NCBI GenBank assembly: GCA_037349105.1
Contig: JAYJMM010000117.1
Span: 4,216,001 to 4,280,000, forward strand
Length of the DNA stretch: 64,000 nucleotides
From: Limnomonas spitsbergensis
Lineage: Eukaryota; Chlorophyta; Chlorophyceae; Chlamydomonadales
Direction: 5' to 3'
Below are positions 13,101 through 24,900 of the stretch, piece by piece. The notes below the pieces were generated by a model. It searched no databases. It was not told the DNA's origin and saw only the letters and a list, made by a program, of their open reading frames with translations. The position numbers were made by a program, and so were the translations under genes. Each line of letters opens with the position of its first letter. The first letter of the stretch is position 1.

Positions 13101-14711
13101 GACAGCATGTATGGTAAATCGACCCTGACTGGCCTAGGTCTACAGCACGGATCGGCGAAACCCCACATTCACTGTCGACCCCACTCAAGGGGTCATTGTC
13201 TTATTCAGTTTCGAAATGCCATAGCTTAGGCACTACAAGAGATCGTTTGCCCTATAACCTAAAAATAAGCACTGGACAGAATGCGTGTGGACAAGATTAC
13301 TTCTCCACATCAGGGGATAGAGCCTGTGAACTGCAAGTGGGCTGAAACGTTGGTCTGTTATTCATGAAGGTTAAAGACTTAAGGCCCTGCATGAAGGTAC
13401 TATGTTCACCCTGCCCCACCTTGACCCTTCCTGTGACCCTGCAGTTGGTGCATCTGTGATTGAAAAGGGTGGCCGCAACTTCGGTTTCTTCCTGCGACCG
13501 GATGACGACGATGCTGAGACTGAGGCCGACATGTCCTACCAGCGCATCAAGACCTTGGTTGGAGAGGAGCTCAAGAGCTACTTCAGGTAGGGCAGGCCTT
13601 GCTGCGTCCCAAACACAAACAAATGGTCTCAGATTATAAGCCCAGTTGACTTCAGACATTGAATGCGTCCTAATGTCTGGACAAAGAAGAAATGCTTGAA
13701 ATGGAGTTGTGTCCTGAATTGAATGCGTGTGTTGCAGGCCCGAGTTCCTGAACCGACTGGATGAGATCATTGTGTTCCGTCAGCTGACCAAGAAGGAGGT
13801 CAAGCAGATTGCAGACATCTTCCTCAAGGTATGCCTCACAGGGTTGAGGGGCACCTGCTAGGATGCACTCCCTACACAGGAGAGGAATCATGGAAGTATG
13901 GAACCGTTGAACTTACTTGTTTTGCATGATATAACTGCCAGTATTGCATGATAGACCTACTTGATTTGTGACAAAGGGGCACACAATTGAAATCACTGAA
14001 ACTGGCTGCCTCATGGCAGATATACACGTGAAAGTACTTCTTTCGTCTGGGGAGCATGTTGCCTGCTTGCAAACTCAACCGCTTATGGTTGTCTGTTATT
14101 ATTGCAGGATGTGTTCAAGCGCGCTGATGAGAAGGGCATCAAGATTGAGGTGACAGAGAAGTTCAAGGACAGGTGCGAAGGAGGGAAAGACCAGGAAAGC
14201 TCCTGGCTACACGTGTGTGTGGCCAAGCTCATGTTGTGCATGTCCTTCTGTTGCCCCTTCCCTACCCTGCACTTCAAGCTGAATGTGTGTCTTCCTACCC
14301 AGGCTGGTTGAGGATGGGTTTAACCCCAGCTACGGAGCACGTCCCCTGCGTCGCGCTATCATGCGGCTAATCGAGGATTGCTTGGCTGAGCGAATTCTGA
14401 CAGGGGAGATCAAGGAGGGTGATGTGGTCATCATGGATGTCGGTGAGTGGGGGGGCAAGACAATGAGGATGTGATCCCCTACAGAGCTGGACTAGTGTAG
14501 ATACAGGTATCTGACAGGATAGTTTAGTCATTGGGATCAGGATACAAATTTAACTGAGCAATGTGATAAATATTTGTCTTGTAATCCGTCTCGTTTTGAC
14601 TGGTTTGTGTTAATTCCCCTGTGTGCAGATCCTGATGGAGCGATCGCTGTGCTTGCTGGTGACAAGAAGATGAGGAGTGTGATGGAGTCGGCACCTGCTG
14701 GGATCGCCTAA
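7122..14711 (+). CDS. CLPC: Plastid Hsp100 chaperone ClpC (22 exons, 924 aa)
   Basis: Class I Clp/Hsp100 AAA+ unfoldase of the plastid stroma; it feeds substrates to ClpP and also acts at the inner envelope during protein import. Exons by my model: 7122-7397, 7604-7640, 7746-7796, 8195-8275, 8504-8596, 8797-8912, 9186-9314, 9556-9741, 10100-10213, 10534-10762, 10881-10993, 11237-11428, 11654-11782, 11990-12152, 12365-12505, 12734-12855, 13004-13085, 13445-13586, 13738-13828, 14108-14172, 14303-14442, 14629-14711; all phases agree and all introns are GT-AG. Residues 1 to about 80 are Ser/Ala/Arg-rich (transit peptide), then [11 protein letters not shown] starts the mature protein. The Clp N-domain repeats follow ([30 protein letters not shown]). 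The first ATPase has Walker A GEPGVGKT (about 293) and Walker B LMIDEVH; a UVR-like middle region (about 500-540) follows; the second has GPTGVGKS (about 637) and [11 protein letters not shown]. The ATG at 7122 gives the normal family length. Nothing is broken. Confidence 0.97.
9324..9420. repeat. 34-bp tandem repeat in clpC intron 7
   Basis: Nearly three copies of a 34-bp unit (starts at 9324, 9358 and 9392; core CTGATGCACACTAG) lie just after exon 7. The third copy is more diverged. It is intronic and probably without function. Confidence 0.85.
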
Positions 14712-15781
14712 GGATCTTGATCTGGAAACCGGATCTGTATGTAGGACATGTACCACGTAGTCTGCAGTAAGGAGAAGGTGCTGCTTTTGAAACAGCTGGC
14801 CTGGATGTGTCTGAAGGTTTCACGTGTGCGCATGTCTTGCAAATGTGTTGGTGTGCTTACCTCTGCCCCGGAAAACGAGTGAGAGTGTGACGAGTGTGGT
14901 GTGACAAGAGAAAAAATGTCTTAACTGTCTAGTGATGAGAGGGGAAAGTTTGCATGTTGGGTATCCACCTTTATAAGCTTGAACAAAGCAAAACGCAACC
15001 TGTAATTGCCACTGGCGACACAAAATCTGTTTGTATGAGGTATTATCTGCCAGCACAGAGGTTTCATCAACCAGTGAAGACCTTTGCCCAACCTTTGTGG
15101 TATGGATTATTTGTTATACGCCTGACATTTTATACGACATCTGCACGGGCTAGACCTGTTCATTTACTGTCTGTGCAGTGTACAATGGTTGGCGTAATCG
15201 GCGTGTCAGTTATGTCTCTAAAAAGTTGGCCATGTTAATGACGTTTTATACCGAAACGGGGCAGGGTTCACGCACCTGGACGCCATGTAATTTTTTGTTG
15301 AGCCGGGCAGAAGAATAAGACATAGAGATAAAGGCCGCTTGGCGTAGAGATTCTTGCACGTCATGTTTAATAAAACATTAACACCACGCATCAATTAAGA
15401 AAATTTGCATTTTTTTCCGTGATCACTTTCAGCCAGTACAGTAGGACAGTTTATGAGTTGGCGGGCTGAGCACTAGCCCTGGGCGTAGGATCACCCTCCT
15501 TCAAACCGCTCAGGATAGTTGTGCCCATGTGAGGGAACTCAAATTGACGATACCGAGGACGATACACCTCTGACCGATGCTGACATGCATCAGGTGTCGG
15601 CAAGCAAAAAGCCAGGTACGGCAGTTACGAGAAAGATGCACAGGAGGAGAGGAAGGTTTACAGGTTCACCCATTAAACAACAAGATCACACAGGTCTGCC
15701 CAACCATATCCTTTGCCAATCCCCTGCCCCTGAAGAGACGAGCCTTCGAAAATCTTAACGACAAGTTGCACAAAAGCAGGG
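14712..15781. other. clpC 3' flank and intergenic DNA
   Basis: It contains the clpC 3' untranslated region and then sequence without a recognised gene. Overlapping frames at 15,519-15,798 are short, in competing frames, and abut a retrotransposon tail, so they may be degenerate transposon sequence. Confidence 0.5.
15001..15005 (+). terminator. Candidate TGTAA polyadenylation signal of clpC
   Basis: TGTAA is the usual green-algal polyadenylation word, and this copy lies 290 bases after the clpC stop. Another TGTAA is at about 15,287. The assignment rests on motif and distance only. Confidence 0.4.
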
Positions 15782-16087
15782 CCTTCCAAGATACTTAGGG
15801 CTGCCTTTTCCTTTTGGGGAGGGGTGTTTTTTCTCCTTTGTGTTCTTCTCCAGGGCCTTCCAAGATACTTCGGGCTGCCTTTTCCTTTTGGGGGGTATTT
15901 CTTTCTCCTTTCCGTCCCGACCCTGAAACCCACAAACGTAAAGTCTAACGCTGTCGCCTTACGACATTCATCTGTATTATTATTCTCCTTCTTTCCCTCT
16001 TACCTTGAGTTTCCATTCTTCCAACGGGACAGTTGGGCGCCCGCGCGGCCGAGCCTTTTTGAGCAGGGCCTAGATGTGTAATGTCAT
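15782..16087 (+). mobile_element. LINE 3'-tail fragment, + orientation, with internal duplication
   Basis: This is the reverse complement of the tails at 714-900, 3981-4066 and 33,979-34,190: it has GCTGCCTTTTCCTTTTGG, then CGGCCGAGCCTTTTTGAGCAGGG, and ends in TGTAATGTCAT. A block of about 73 bp (GCCTTCCAAGATACTT to CTCCTTT) is duplicated in tandem at 15,782 and 15,855. No RT-coding part is attached, so it is a 5'-truncated copy. Confidence 0.8.
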
Positions 16088-16795
16088 GGACAAAACCAGG
16101 GCCTCACACCCCTGTCTGCGGGCTCTCCGACATCCCGTCCAGTAGGGAGGAAAAAGGAAAGGATCTGAAGGCTTAAGGAAAGATAGAGAGGAGCACAAAA
16201 GGCAAAGAAAACAAGGGAGAAACAAAAAGGGAAAGAGCCAGTCCCCAGGGAGGCAGGAAAACACAGCAAACTAGCCCTCAACTAAGGTTGCCCCAATATC
16301 ACTCCCTGAAAGTGGCATTTGGCCACCTGTGGCTGTGTTCAAACCAGGCCTGATCCCAAGAGGTCCAGTTGATGATGGCTGCCTGACAGACACCCAATTT
16401 ACCTTGGTGTCCCTCCCCCGCCTAGAACGCCGGGTTCCATGATCCTCTCACATCACGTGGTGAGGATAGCATGGCTGCACCATGGCCCAGGCTGTGCATG
16501 GTAGCTGGAATTGAGCCTAGTCGTTCCCTACAAGCCCCACGTGGCCGAGCGTTCAGCAGGGCCCAGCAGGTGGCGTACACGTTATTTGCCTCCGCGAGAA
16601 ATTTATGTTGATTCGCCGTCACGCCCTATGAAACACCCACCGCTTCAGCGAGAAAACGCCACTTTTGGGACATACAAAAGCTCGATTGAAGCGTGCTTTG
16701 ATTAAATGCTATATTTATTTCTCATTCATGGAGGCAAAAACAAATCTACCGTATGCACCTTGGTGTGGTTAACCTTGGTGTGGTTATCTCTACGG
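16088..16795. other. Intergenic DNA with a dispersed repeat
   Basis: No gene seen. It contains a purine-rich stretch at 16,140-16,260 and one copy of a dispersed repeat at 16,408-16,575, and ends at the target site of the hAT element. Confidence 0.6.
16408..16575 (+). repeat. Dispersed ~170-bp repeat, copy 1
   Basis: It resembles 25,803-25,972 in the same orientation. Shared blocks include AGCATGGCTGCACCATGG, AGCTGGAATTGAGC, TTCCCTAC and CACGTGGCCGAGC (CACGCGGCCGAGC in the other copy). The family is unnamed and probably a short non-autonomous element. Confidence 0.75.
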
Positions 16796-16947
16796 CAGTG
16801 GTTATTTTAAGGCACGATATATCGTGAATCACGATAAATCGGGGGTAAATCGACGCTGGCCGGCACGATGAAACCTAGGTTTTCGCATTTTCCACTTGTG
16901 ACAGCCGATATTGCCTCTCAAACTGTCACTCCGACGCTAGGGGTGAA

Positions 16948-17793
16948 ATGTCTGATAAAGCTTTGAAAGGCCATAGCGATGGCGCTTGGAGGACAGTTAA
17001 AGGCTGTGGGACGAATGCCTTCCAAGAATCTTACTTCGAAGACGGTGATTCGCGAAGGGAGTGGCTGATTGATCGCGGTTTTAACGACAGCTTGAACAAG
17101 TACATGTGGCAATGCAAGTTCTGCAACGTGAACAGCGGGACTTTGAAGGACACAATCGTCAAGCACGAACGAACAGAACGCCATCAGAAGAATCTAGCGG
17201 AGTTCAAGGTCAAGACGGCAGCTAGGCAGACCTTTGCAGCAGGCTTCGAATCTGGTGCTGCACGCAAACAAGCCCGGCTGGAGAAGGAGTCTGAGCTGCC
17301 AGAGATGCATGTCCTCTTCCGGGCAGTGCTGCAGACGCTGCTCCAGGGGCGCCCCATCTCTGATCTGGATGAAGAGCAGGAGTACCTGAAGCTGCAGGGC
17401 TGCCCTGATGTGCCTGACCACCACTGGTCGCCAATGACACTCTGGGAGATCGTGGAGGTCATCGAGGAGGATGGGCAGCCCCTCTTTCAGACAACCATCT
17501 GTCAGACGTTCTGGACGCACATTGAGGCAGTGCCAGCTAGAGCCGCTGCCATGAAGCAGTGGATCCTGCTGGCTCAGCTTATCTTCGTCATGGTCCCGGG
17601 GTCAGTGGAGGAGGAGCGGATGTTCTCAGCCATGAAGTATATCAAGAACCCACAGTGGAACAGCTTGCAGCAGAAGCACCTAACCCAGTGTGCTAGAGCC
17701 TTTCACCATCCTAGGGTCACCCTCAGGAACTTCCCCTACAAGGAAGCCATTAGGGCCTGGCTAGAGCAGAAGGAACGCAGGAAGGTCCAGTAG
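16948..17793 (+). CDS. hAT-derived protein: zinc finger plus dimerisation region, catalytic domain missing
   Basis: An intronless 281-aa frame inside the hAT element. Residues 56-79 form a Cys2His2 finger (C56-x2-C59-x13-H73-x5-H79), like the BED/TTF-type DNA-binding fingers of hAT transposases. Residues about 213-252 (VPGSVEEERMFSAMKYI and onward) match the C-terminal hAT dimerisation motif. The roughly 130 residues between are too few for the RNase H-like catalytic core and its helical insertion, so it cannot be a working transposase by itself. It keeps the DNA-binding and multimerising parts, the composition expected of a repressor derivative such as the KP product of Drosophila P elements; that role is inference. 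The ATG at 16,948 is the first of the frame. Confidence 0.8.
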   Translation: MSDKALKGHSDGAWRTVKGCGTNAFQESYFEDGDSRREWLIDRGFNDSLNKYMWQCKFCNVNSGTLKDTIVKHERTERHQKNLAEFKVKTAARQTFAAGFESGAARKQARLEKESELPEMHVLFRAVLQTLLQGRPISDLDEEQEYLKLQGCPDVPDHHWSPMTLWEIVEVIEEDGQPLFQTTICQTFWTHIEAVPARAAAMKQWILLAQLIFVMVPGSVEEERMFSAMKYIKNPQWNSLQQKHLTQCARAFHHPRVTLRNFPYKEAIRAWLEQKERRKVQ

Positions 17794-17966
17794 GGCAGTA
17801 GGAATGATTGCATAATTTTGTAGCGGCTTGGAACAATTGGCATTAAACACTAAACAGCTGAATAAGTGACCTTATGCCCCAACCTTGGTGTGACCCTGAA
17901 CACTGAATATAACGCATTTTCAATGAAGGAAAACTATGTTTCACGAGAGAAGGTTTCTTAACTTCG

Positions 17967-18071
17967 GGGGCTTCGCCCCCGAACCCCCACCGGGGGGTGG
18001 CCCCCGGACCCCCATGGCGGGGGGGCTCGGGCGCCCCCCCGCACCCCCCCCACCGAGGCTTCGCCTCGGTT
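17967..18071. repeat. GC-rich palindrome cluster
   Basis: Two 17-bp perfect hairpins of the same design, a 7-bp stem with a TTC loop, lie at 17,967-17,983 and 18,055-18,071. Between them is an almost pure G/C stretch with further complementary C- and G-runs. The composition differs sharply from the rest of the hAT element. Confidence 0.85.
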
Positions 18072-18163
18072 CACTATAAATCTGAGCTTTTAGAGAGTCA
18101 AAAAAAGGAAGCACTATAAAATGAAGCTTTGTCTAAACCCTTAAAATAAGCACTGCTCTACGG

Positions 18164-18970
18164 TATCAAAATTACAATGCAGGGACGTGAACCCCGGGCA
18201 AGGCAGCCCACCAGCCCCCCAAAGGTGCCACTTGTGGCTTCTTACTGGATGACCTCAGTCAAGTGAAACATATTTTGCACCTCAAGACGCCAAACAGATG
18301 AAGAATCCCACTCGAAATATGGGACAGCTCCTAATTTGGCAAATGTAACACGTGCCCAAGCTTCCCCAATCTATTTTGGGGAAAGCCAAGGGGAAAAGGT
18401 GGGAGATTCTTAACCCGCAATAGTATACCGTTCGCCACTCTGGATGCCTAGTGGTGGGTTCATTTGGACCACAGTTTTAGGAACTACAAGACCGGTACCG
18501 GCATACACAGTGGGTAACTGGGTACCGGTATTCCTTATGTCCATAGAGACATATAGACTGCTGAACCATGCAAGGCCAACCATAATCCCACCATAATTCC
18601 GGCAATGTGCATCTGCCCACGATAGTAGCTGGTCATCTCGGATATCATAAGCATTTTTGCAAATTTTGTTGAAATTATGCCATACCGGTTCCGTTACCGA
18701 AAGCAGCTACACTTTCCCAACATGTCCCACAGCACGATGACAACCCTTGATGACGTCAGGTTAGGGGCCTTCTGAACCTCTCAACCCCAAGACATCGGCA
18801 CCTTCCTCGTCTACGCCCCGCAGATAAATTGCATTCAGACCTTGTCCTTTTAATCCTAGTTGCCACTGTTTATTACACTGTGCCCACGTGTAGAGCCTGA
18901 CGAAGAAGCCTTTATCTGTACTTAAGTAGCCCCGAGCGTCTTTGCTCCTTCCTCTCTTCAGCTCTGCGTC
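18164..18970. other. Intergenic region upstream of sufB
   Basis: No gene seen. It includes the presumed sufB promoter and 5' leader. Several GGTACCGG-like words lie at 18,490-18,540. No certain core promoter motif is visible. Confidence 0.5.
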
Positions 18971-21900
18971 ATGAGGCGTTGCATTGGAAGCAGCAGCAGA
19001 AATGGCTTGGCGTCGAATGTGCGTCCTTCGCCCACTCAAGCCCGAGTGTCTAGCAGCCCGGCGCTGCTCGGTTCTGGTAGCAGGCGCTTCCGAGCCTCAG
19101 GCATGGCTCGTCGCACTGCTCTCACCGAGAAAATTGAAATGAGCGAGGAGAAGAAGGATATCCAGCGGTTGATGAACAAGCCCTACAAGCACGGCTGGAT
19201 CTCTTTGATCGAGTCTGACACATTCCCCAAGGGCCTCGACGAGGATGTTGTTCGTGCCATCTCGGCGAAGAAAAAGGAGCCAGATTGGATGTTGGAGTTC
19301 CGATTGAAGGCCTTTCGCAAGTGGCTAACAATGGAAGAGCCCAAGTGGTCGGACAACAAATATGTGCCCATCGACTACCACGACATCTCCTACTACTCTG
19401 AGCCGAAGGTAAAGGAGAAGAAGGCCAGTCTCGACGAGGTCGACCCCGAGCTGCTGCGCACCTTTGATAAGCTGGGCATCCCTCTGAACGAGCAGAAGCG
19501 TCTCAGCAACGTCGCGGTGGATTACGTCTTCGACTCAGTATCCATCGCCACCACCTTCAGGTTAGCGTGCAGCACGAACTCGCAGCGACATAGCAATGTT
19601 ACCCATTCTCCCCTGCTTAGGCTCTGCATGGGCCTCCAGGTCTTGGCAGGACGCCATGCATGCCACGGTAGTACATATGAAAGAGTCTGATTCCCCATGG
19701 GCCCCATGCCTCTCTTTATAAGACCTGACTCCCCTTGGCCCCCACGTGTGTGCATGACATGGAGCAAAGCTTTGTTTGAGAGAGACCAAACCTTTCTTTC
19801 AGCCTCAAAGTGTGAATACATTGGCCAGTCTAGTGGCCAGGGTTGAAACACAATGCCCTTCTTAACCCTGAACCTGGTGCAGGCAGGTTCAGGGTAAAAA
19901 ATGCCCTGGTCTAGGCTCCTTGTCGCCTGCCTGGACGCTCCCTAGCCAATAATTGCTGAGCCCCCATCTTTCTTTGGCTGCCTGTCTTGGATGTGATTCG
20001 CCCCGGCCTTTCAGTCTCTCTCACGACATAACTCGACTCGCCTGCCGGACTCTAGCACCTGGCACTTAGCCTGGGGAGACCTGATCACGCCTGTGCTTGT
20101 TGTTTTGGCCCAAGCGTCACGAAGTAGCAGTGTTGCCTGGGTGTGCCCATGCGAGGGCGTGTAAGAGCTAGAGGTGCATTGCCCCTTACCATTGGGGTGG
20201 AGAAAGGCCCATGGGGTGGCGCCCATGGCCTGAGCGTGTTTGCTTGGCCATCATCCCCTGAAATGGTTATCAACCCCGCTGTCAAAATTGCCCCCCCCCC
20301 CCCCCCTCCCATTTTTTGCAGGGCTGACTTGGCCAAGGTGGGCGTTATCTTCTGCTCCATGAGTGAGGCCATCCGTGAGTATCCCGAGCTGGTCAAGAAG
20401 CATATGGGCAGTGTGGTGAGTGGCTGACAATGGATTAGAATGCGCGTGTTGCAGACCCTGCTGGAGGCAGACTTCTATGAATAATCTGGGAGCTAGTTGT
20501 GAAAGAATGCAGCTCATGTTTAACAGGTACCCGCTTGCACGATTGCTCCCCTTTCGTGACTCTTTTCTGGCTAGCAAGTGGGGAAACTGGCCAGCAGAGC
20601 GTTTTGACTAAGCGGGTTTTGCATAGTGTCATCATAAGGCATCATGGATGGGTTGAGTTGAGCTGTGGTACCAGCCTGTTTGCATTTGGGACTCCCCCCC
20701 CCAGTTTGCCGAAGCCACGCTCCAATCTCCCCCCCACCGCCCCTGTCCCCTTTCCCCCCCTGCAGGTCCCGGTCAGTGACAACTTCTTCACCGCCCTCAA
20801 CTCCGCCGTGTTCTCAGACGGCTCGTTCGTCTACGTCCCCAAGGGTGTCAAGTCCCCCATGGAGCTCTCCACCTACTTCAGGATCAATGCCTCAGAGACC
20901 GGGCAGTTTGAGCGCACCCTTATTATTGCCGAGGAGGATTCCTACGTAAGCTACCTGGAGGGATGCACAGCGCCTGCGTACGACTCCAATCAGGTGGCTG
21001 GGGGGAGTGGGGGGAGGGTGCAGGGGGGGAGGGTGCAAGTGTGTGCAGGGGGGGAGGGTGCAGGGGAGGAGGGTGCAAGTGTGTGCAGCTTTGCTGGACT
21101 CCAATCAGGTGACTGAGGGGATGGTGCAGGGGTGTGTAGGTTTGCTGAAATCCTACGTGAGCCACCTGCAGGGATGCCCTGTATGGGCACGCCAAGCAGT
21201 TGACCTGGAGTAGGATGTGTGGGCAGGGGCATGCTGGTGATCTTAAGGGCTGTTCAGGACAAGGTACAGGGTCCATGAACAAAACAAATGGATCCGAAGG
21301 GCCCCTGTACTGTGGATGCTAAGGTACTGGTACCGGGGAAAGGACCACACTCTTGGCAATTTCAATGGCTGGTGGGAAATGGCGTGACTGCAAGGCCTGG
21401 ATAGAGGCATCCTTATGCCTTGATGATCCGGTGAAAGGCTGACTTATGAACCCACTCCTCAGGCCCTCTGGGTTGAAGGCATTGGGTTTATCCCATGGAT
21501 TTATTTCGCATGTGCATTTGAAGTTTTCTGATTAGGGTTAAAGATGTGGATGATGCAGTAGCCTCCTGGGTTTTGTGGGGACCTGAGCGGAATGGTTGAG
21601 CCAAACATGGAAGGGCTCATGCTGCTGGTGTTGCTGCTAGGTTTGTGCTGGATGTTTAGCTGGTAAATGAGTCTTATGTTAGTGTCAGTGCAGCAGCTGA
21701 CAAGACCCAGCAAGTAGATATAATGTTCCGTTCTCTTGAGTTGATGCCGCATATAGATCTGATGCCCCACTCACCTTGTTTCTCCAGCTGATCTGACCTA
21801 GCTCACAGATCTGATCCCCTGCCCACATTGTTGAAATCCTGCGTATAGATGTGTTTTTTCATCCTCGCTGATTTGGCCCAGAGATCTGATCTCCCATTCA

Positions 21901-24900
21901 CGTTGACCCCCCTCAGCTGCATGCCGCGGTGGTGGAGCTGTCTACAGCTGCTAATGCGGAGATCAAGTACTCAACCGTCCAAAATTGGTGAGTTTTTACC
22001 TGAGGAAGGAACAGGAGATGAGAAGTGGGTGTTGCCTGATACTGTAAAAACGGTTAGGGTTCGCGCACTATGTTTTGAATAGTTGATCAAAATCCCCCGC
22101 AGGCTAAAAATACCCTACCCCTCGCACGGGCAGCTGCAAATATATTAACTAGTTTATTGCTGTATCGCGCAGCCGGTTCGGAAAAGTTAATTAAGGGGCG
22201 CGCAGCGCTTCTAGTCAGTGGTAAATCCATTCCCACTGCATAAGCTGTGCTTGCCTCGAGCACAATTTAATGTTGATCACCCTTATTTATAGGATGTAGG
22301 CGTGTGGTTGGGCCATGTCATCACCAGATGTTCTTTGAAATGCAGCGAGAAGAGAAGGTCTTTGGAGGATACCCGGGCTGGTATTTTTCTACTTCTGTGA
22401 TGTTGCCTGTGCCAGCCCCAAGCGCTCATTTGGCGATGAATGAACTGTCCACCTCAGAATCTTGTTTCACCCGTGTGCAGGTATGCGGGAGATGCTGCAG
22501 GGAAGGGCGGCATCTACAACTTTGTCACGAAGCGTGGACTGTGCCACGGAGACAACTCCAAGATCTCCTGGACACAGGTAAGTAGGGATGCGCGGGGTAA
22601 ATGAGGCAGTCACGCAGCCCAGCCTTCACAATCTCGTTCACACATACCGCGTTTGCCTGGTCAGTTGTTGACGACGGTGCAAGCCAGTGCCACAACATTA
22701 CCACCAGGCATGGCGCAGGGGGGTCACGATGGGTATTTTTAACCTATTTTGATGCTTGAGTCCAGGGTTCTATAGGCCATGCGCCCAGCACAGATATTCC
22801 CTTTCTAATCCATTTCTTCTTGAAGTTTCTCTTCTTCCTGTACCTCTTTTTGCTTTGTACTCACTGTTCTTGTACACTGACAAATCTGATAGCATGGCTC
22901 GCCATGGCAGCCATGGCTAAGCCATGCGCGCTTAGGCGTCCTCGCAGAGACTAGGTCCAGCCGCAGCTCAGCCTTGTGCGTGTGGGCATCCTTACAGCAC
23001 TCTATCTCCCGCCCTTGCCATCCCCCCTCTGTGGCTTCTCAGGTGGAAACTGGGTCTGCCATCACGTGGAAGTACCCAAGTGTGGTCCTCGCGGGGGACA
23101 ACAGCGTGGGAGAGTTCTACAGCGTAGCACTGACCAACAACATGCAGCAGGTAAGCAGCCTCAGGAACGGGAAGGTATGGGCGGGATAATCCTGGATTGT
23201 TTCTAGAGAAGCTCGGTTATGCGCATGGAATAAATCTCATATTTGCCTGCCAGGCATGTCATGCCATGCTAGGCCATGCTCCCTTGTCGCCATGTCATGC
23301 AGCAATGAACTATGCAATGACGGCTTCTCTGCTTCCAGGCCGACACAGGCTCGAAGATGATCCACGTGGGCAAGAACACGAGGAGCCGGATTGTGTCCAA
23401 GGGCATCAGTGCGGGCAGGTATGTGGTGTGGTGTAATAGACGCACACTGGGCGGAAGCGTGGAAATAGTCGCGGAAATCGCGACCCTTACAACTCGAGCG
23501 CTTGTTTGTCGTAGTGGCGTAGTAGTCCACTCTAGCATGTGTGAGGAAGGTGTGTGTGTGTGTGTGTTGGGAAGGTAAGAGTAGGGTTGGTAATGACATA
23601 GCACATTCTAGTAAGAAGGAAGCCCTATAAATTACATGTGTATGGGAGGAGGGTCGCATGCAACAAGGCATCTGTGGATGCGAGTGTGTGGTTCAGGGTC
23701 TATGTGCTATGTGAGGTAGGGACCTCTTTACCCCTGATTCAAATTTGAAGGGAGAACCTTTGATGTGCGGGTTACATATGCAGTACACACCCAGCAGCAC
23801 CCCCTCAGAAGCTCATTTGGCTTTCCAGATCCAAATGATGTTCCGAAGTGTGGATTGTGCATCAATGCCTCACAGCCCCCGACCTCAACACAAGGCAAGG
23901 TTATCCATCTCATGGAACCAGACCTTTTATCATATTTTGCTGCCGTGTTCTGCTCTGTCGGTGACTCAGGAACCCAGGAGTAATGACCTGGATTGGGGGG
24001 TCTTCGCTAATCCACTCGCCTCTGGCTCATCTCATAGAGCTCCTGCCCTTTTCTTCACTCTGCCTGTGCAGCTCTCAAAACTGCTACCGCGGCCTGGTGC
24101 AAATCCAGCCGAGTGCCAAGGGTGCACGCAACTACTCCCAGTGTGACTCTATGCTCATTGGCGACAATGCAGGAGCCAACACGTACCCGTACATACAGGC
24201 AAGTGGTGGTATGCAGCGCACTGGGCCGGGTGCGCTCTGTGCACGTGCACCCCTCGAAACTTCTATCAGAAAAGTGCCTCAAGATGAAAAGCTGGTGGAA
24301 GCAGCTTACGCTTCGTTAACCTAGTCAGATCATGATTCTGAAGGCAAATATTCGTGAATCGATTAACCCCTGGATCTTTCTTCTGAACTTCATTCCTGGT
24401 GGTTGCAGTGAGCTCACCAAGAATCTGAAAGAGGACTGCTGAAGCCGACTCATGAGAGCTGTTTTGTTCCCTGGAGATCACATCTGGCTGTTCGGCAGAT
24501 GTACATTATTTGCACCTGATTTGAGGCCCCGTTTTGGAGACTTCTGCCGCTCTCCTCACTGCATGCTCCCCTTCATTGCTTCCTTCCCCCATCAGGTTCG
24601 GGACCCTTCGGCCACTGTTGAGCACGAGGCCTCCACATCCAAGATCGGAGAGGATCAGCTGTTCTACTTCCAGCAGAGAGGCATTGATGCTGAGAAGGTG
24701 CGTGAGCTGCGGGACTAAGGGCGGATAGTGCAGTGGGGTATCTCACTGGGGACAAATGCAAGGTAAGCCCGCTGGGTGGCTGGCTGCTGCTCCAGGAATG
24801 TGGGCGGCTGTGGATGACTGGTTACTGGAGGTGATTGAATGCCTTTCCTGCCAATTGAAGAAGATCCATTATTTTGGGGTTCATGATTTGCTATTTGTGT

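Larger units (their letters stand above)
16796..18155 (+). mobile_element. Complete miniature hAT transposon with perfect 8-bp target duplication
   Basis: The left end begins CAGTGGTTATTTTAAGG at 16,796, and the right end, read inward from 18,155, begins CAGTGCTTATTTTAAGG: 16 of 17 bases agree. The element is flanked on both sides by CTCTACGG (16,788-16,795 and 18,156-18,163), the exact 8-bp duplication that hAT transposases make. At 1,360 bp it is too short for an autonomous hAT element but carries one intact 281-codon frame. A GC-rich hairpin cluster lies near the right end. The perfect target duplication and open frame suggest a recent insertion. Confidence 0.92.

Noticed and set aside
15519..15798. 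Two overlapping + frames as a gene upstream of the LINE tail
   Set aside because: They compete in different frames, lack domains, and the second one reads into the retrotransposon tail.
18180..18235. tRNA-like T-arm (GGGG TTCACGT CCC on the minus strand)
   Set aside because: The loop lacks the conserved A58, and I could not find matching D and anticodon arms or an acceptor stem.
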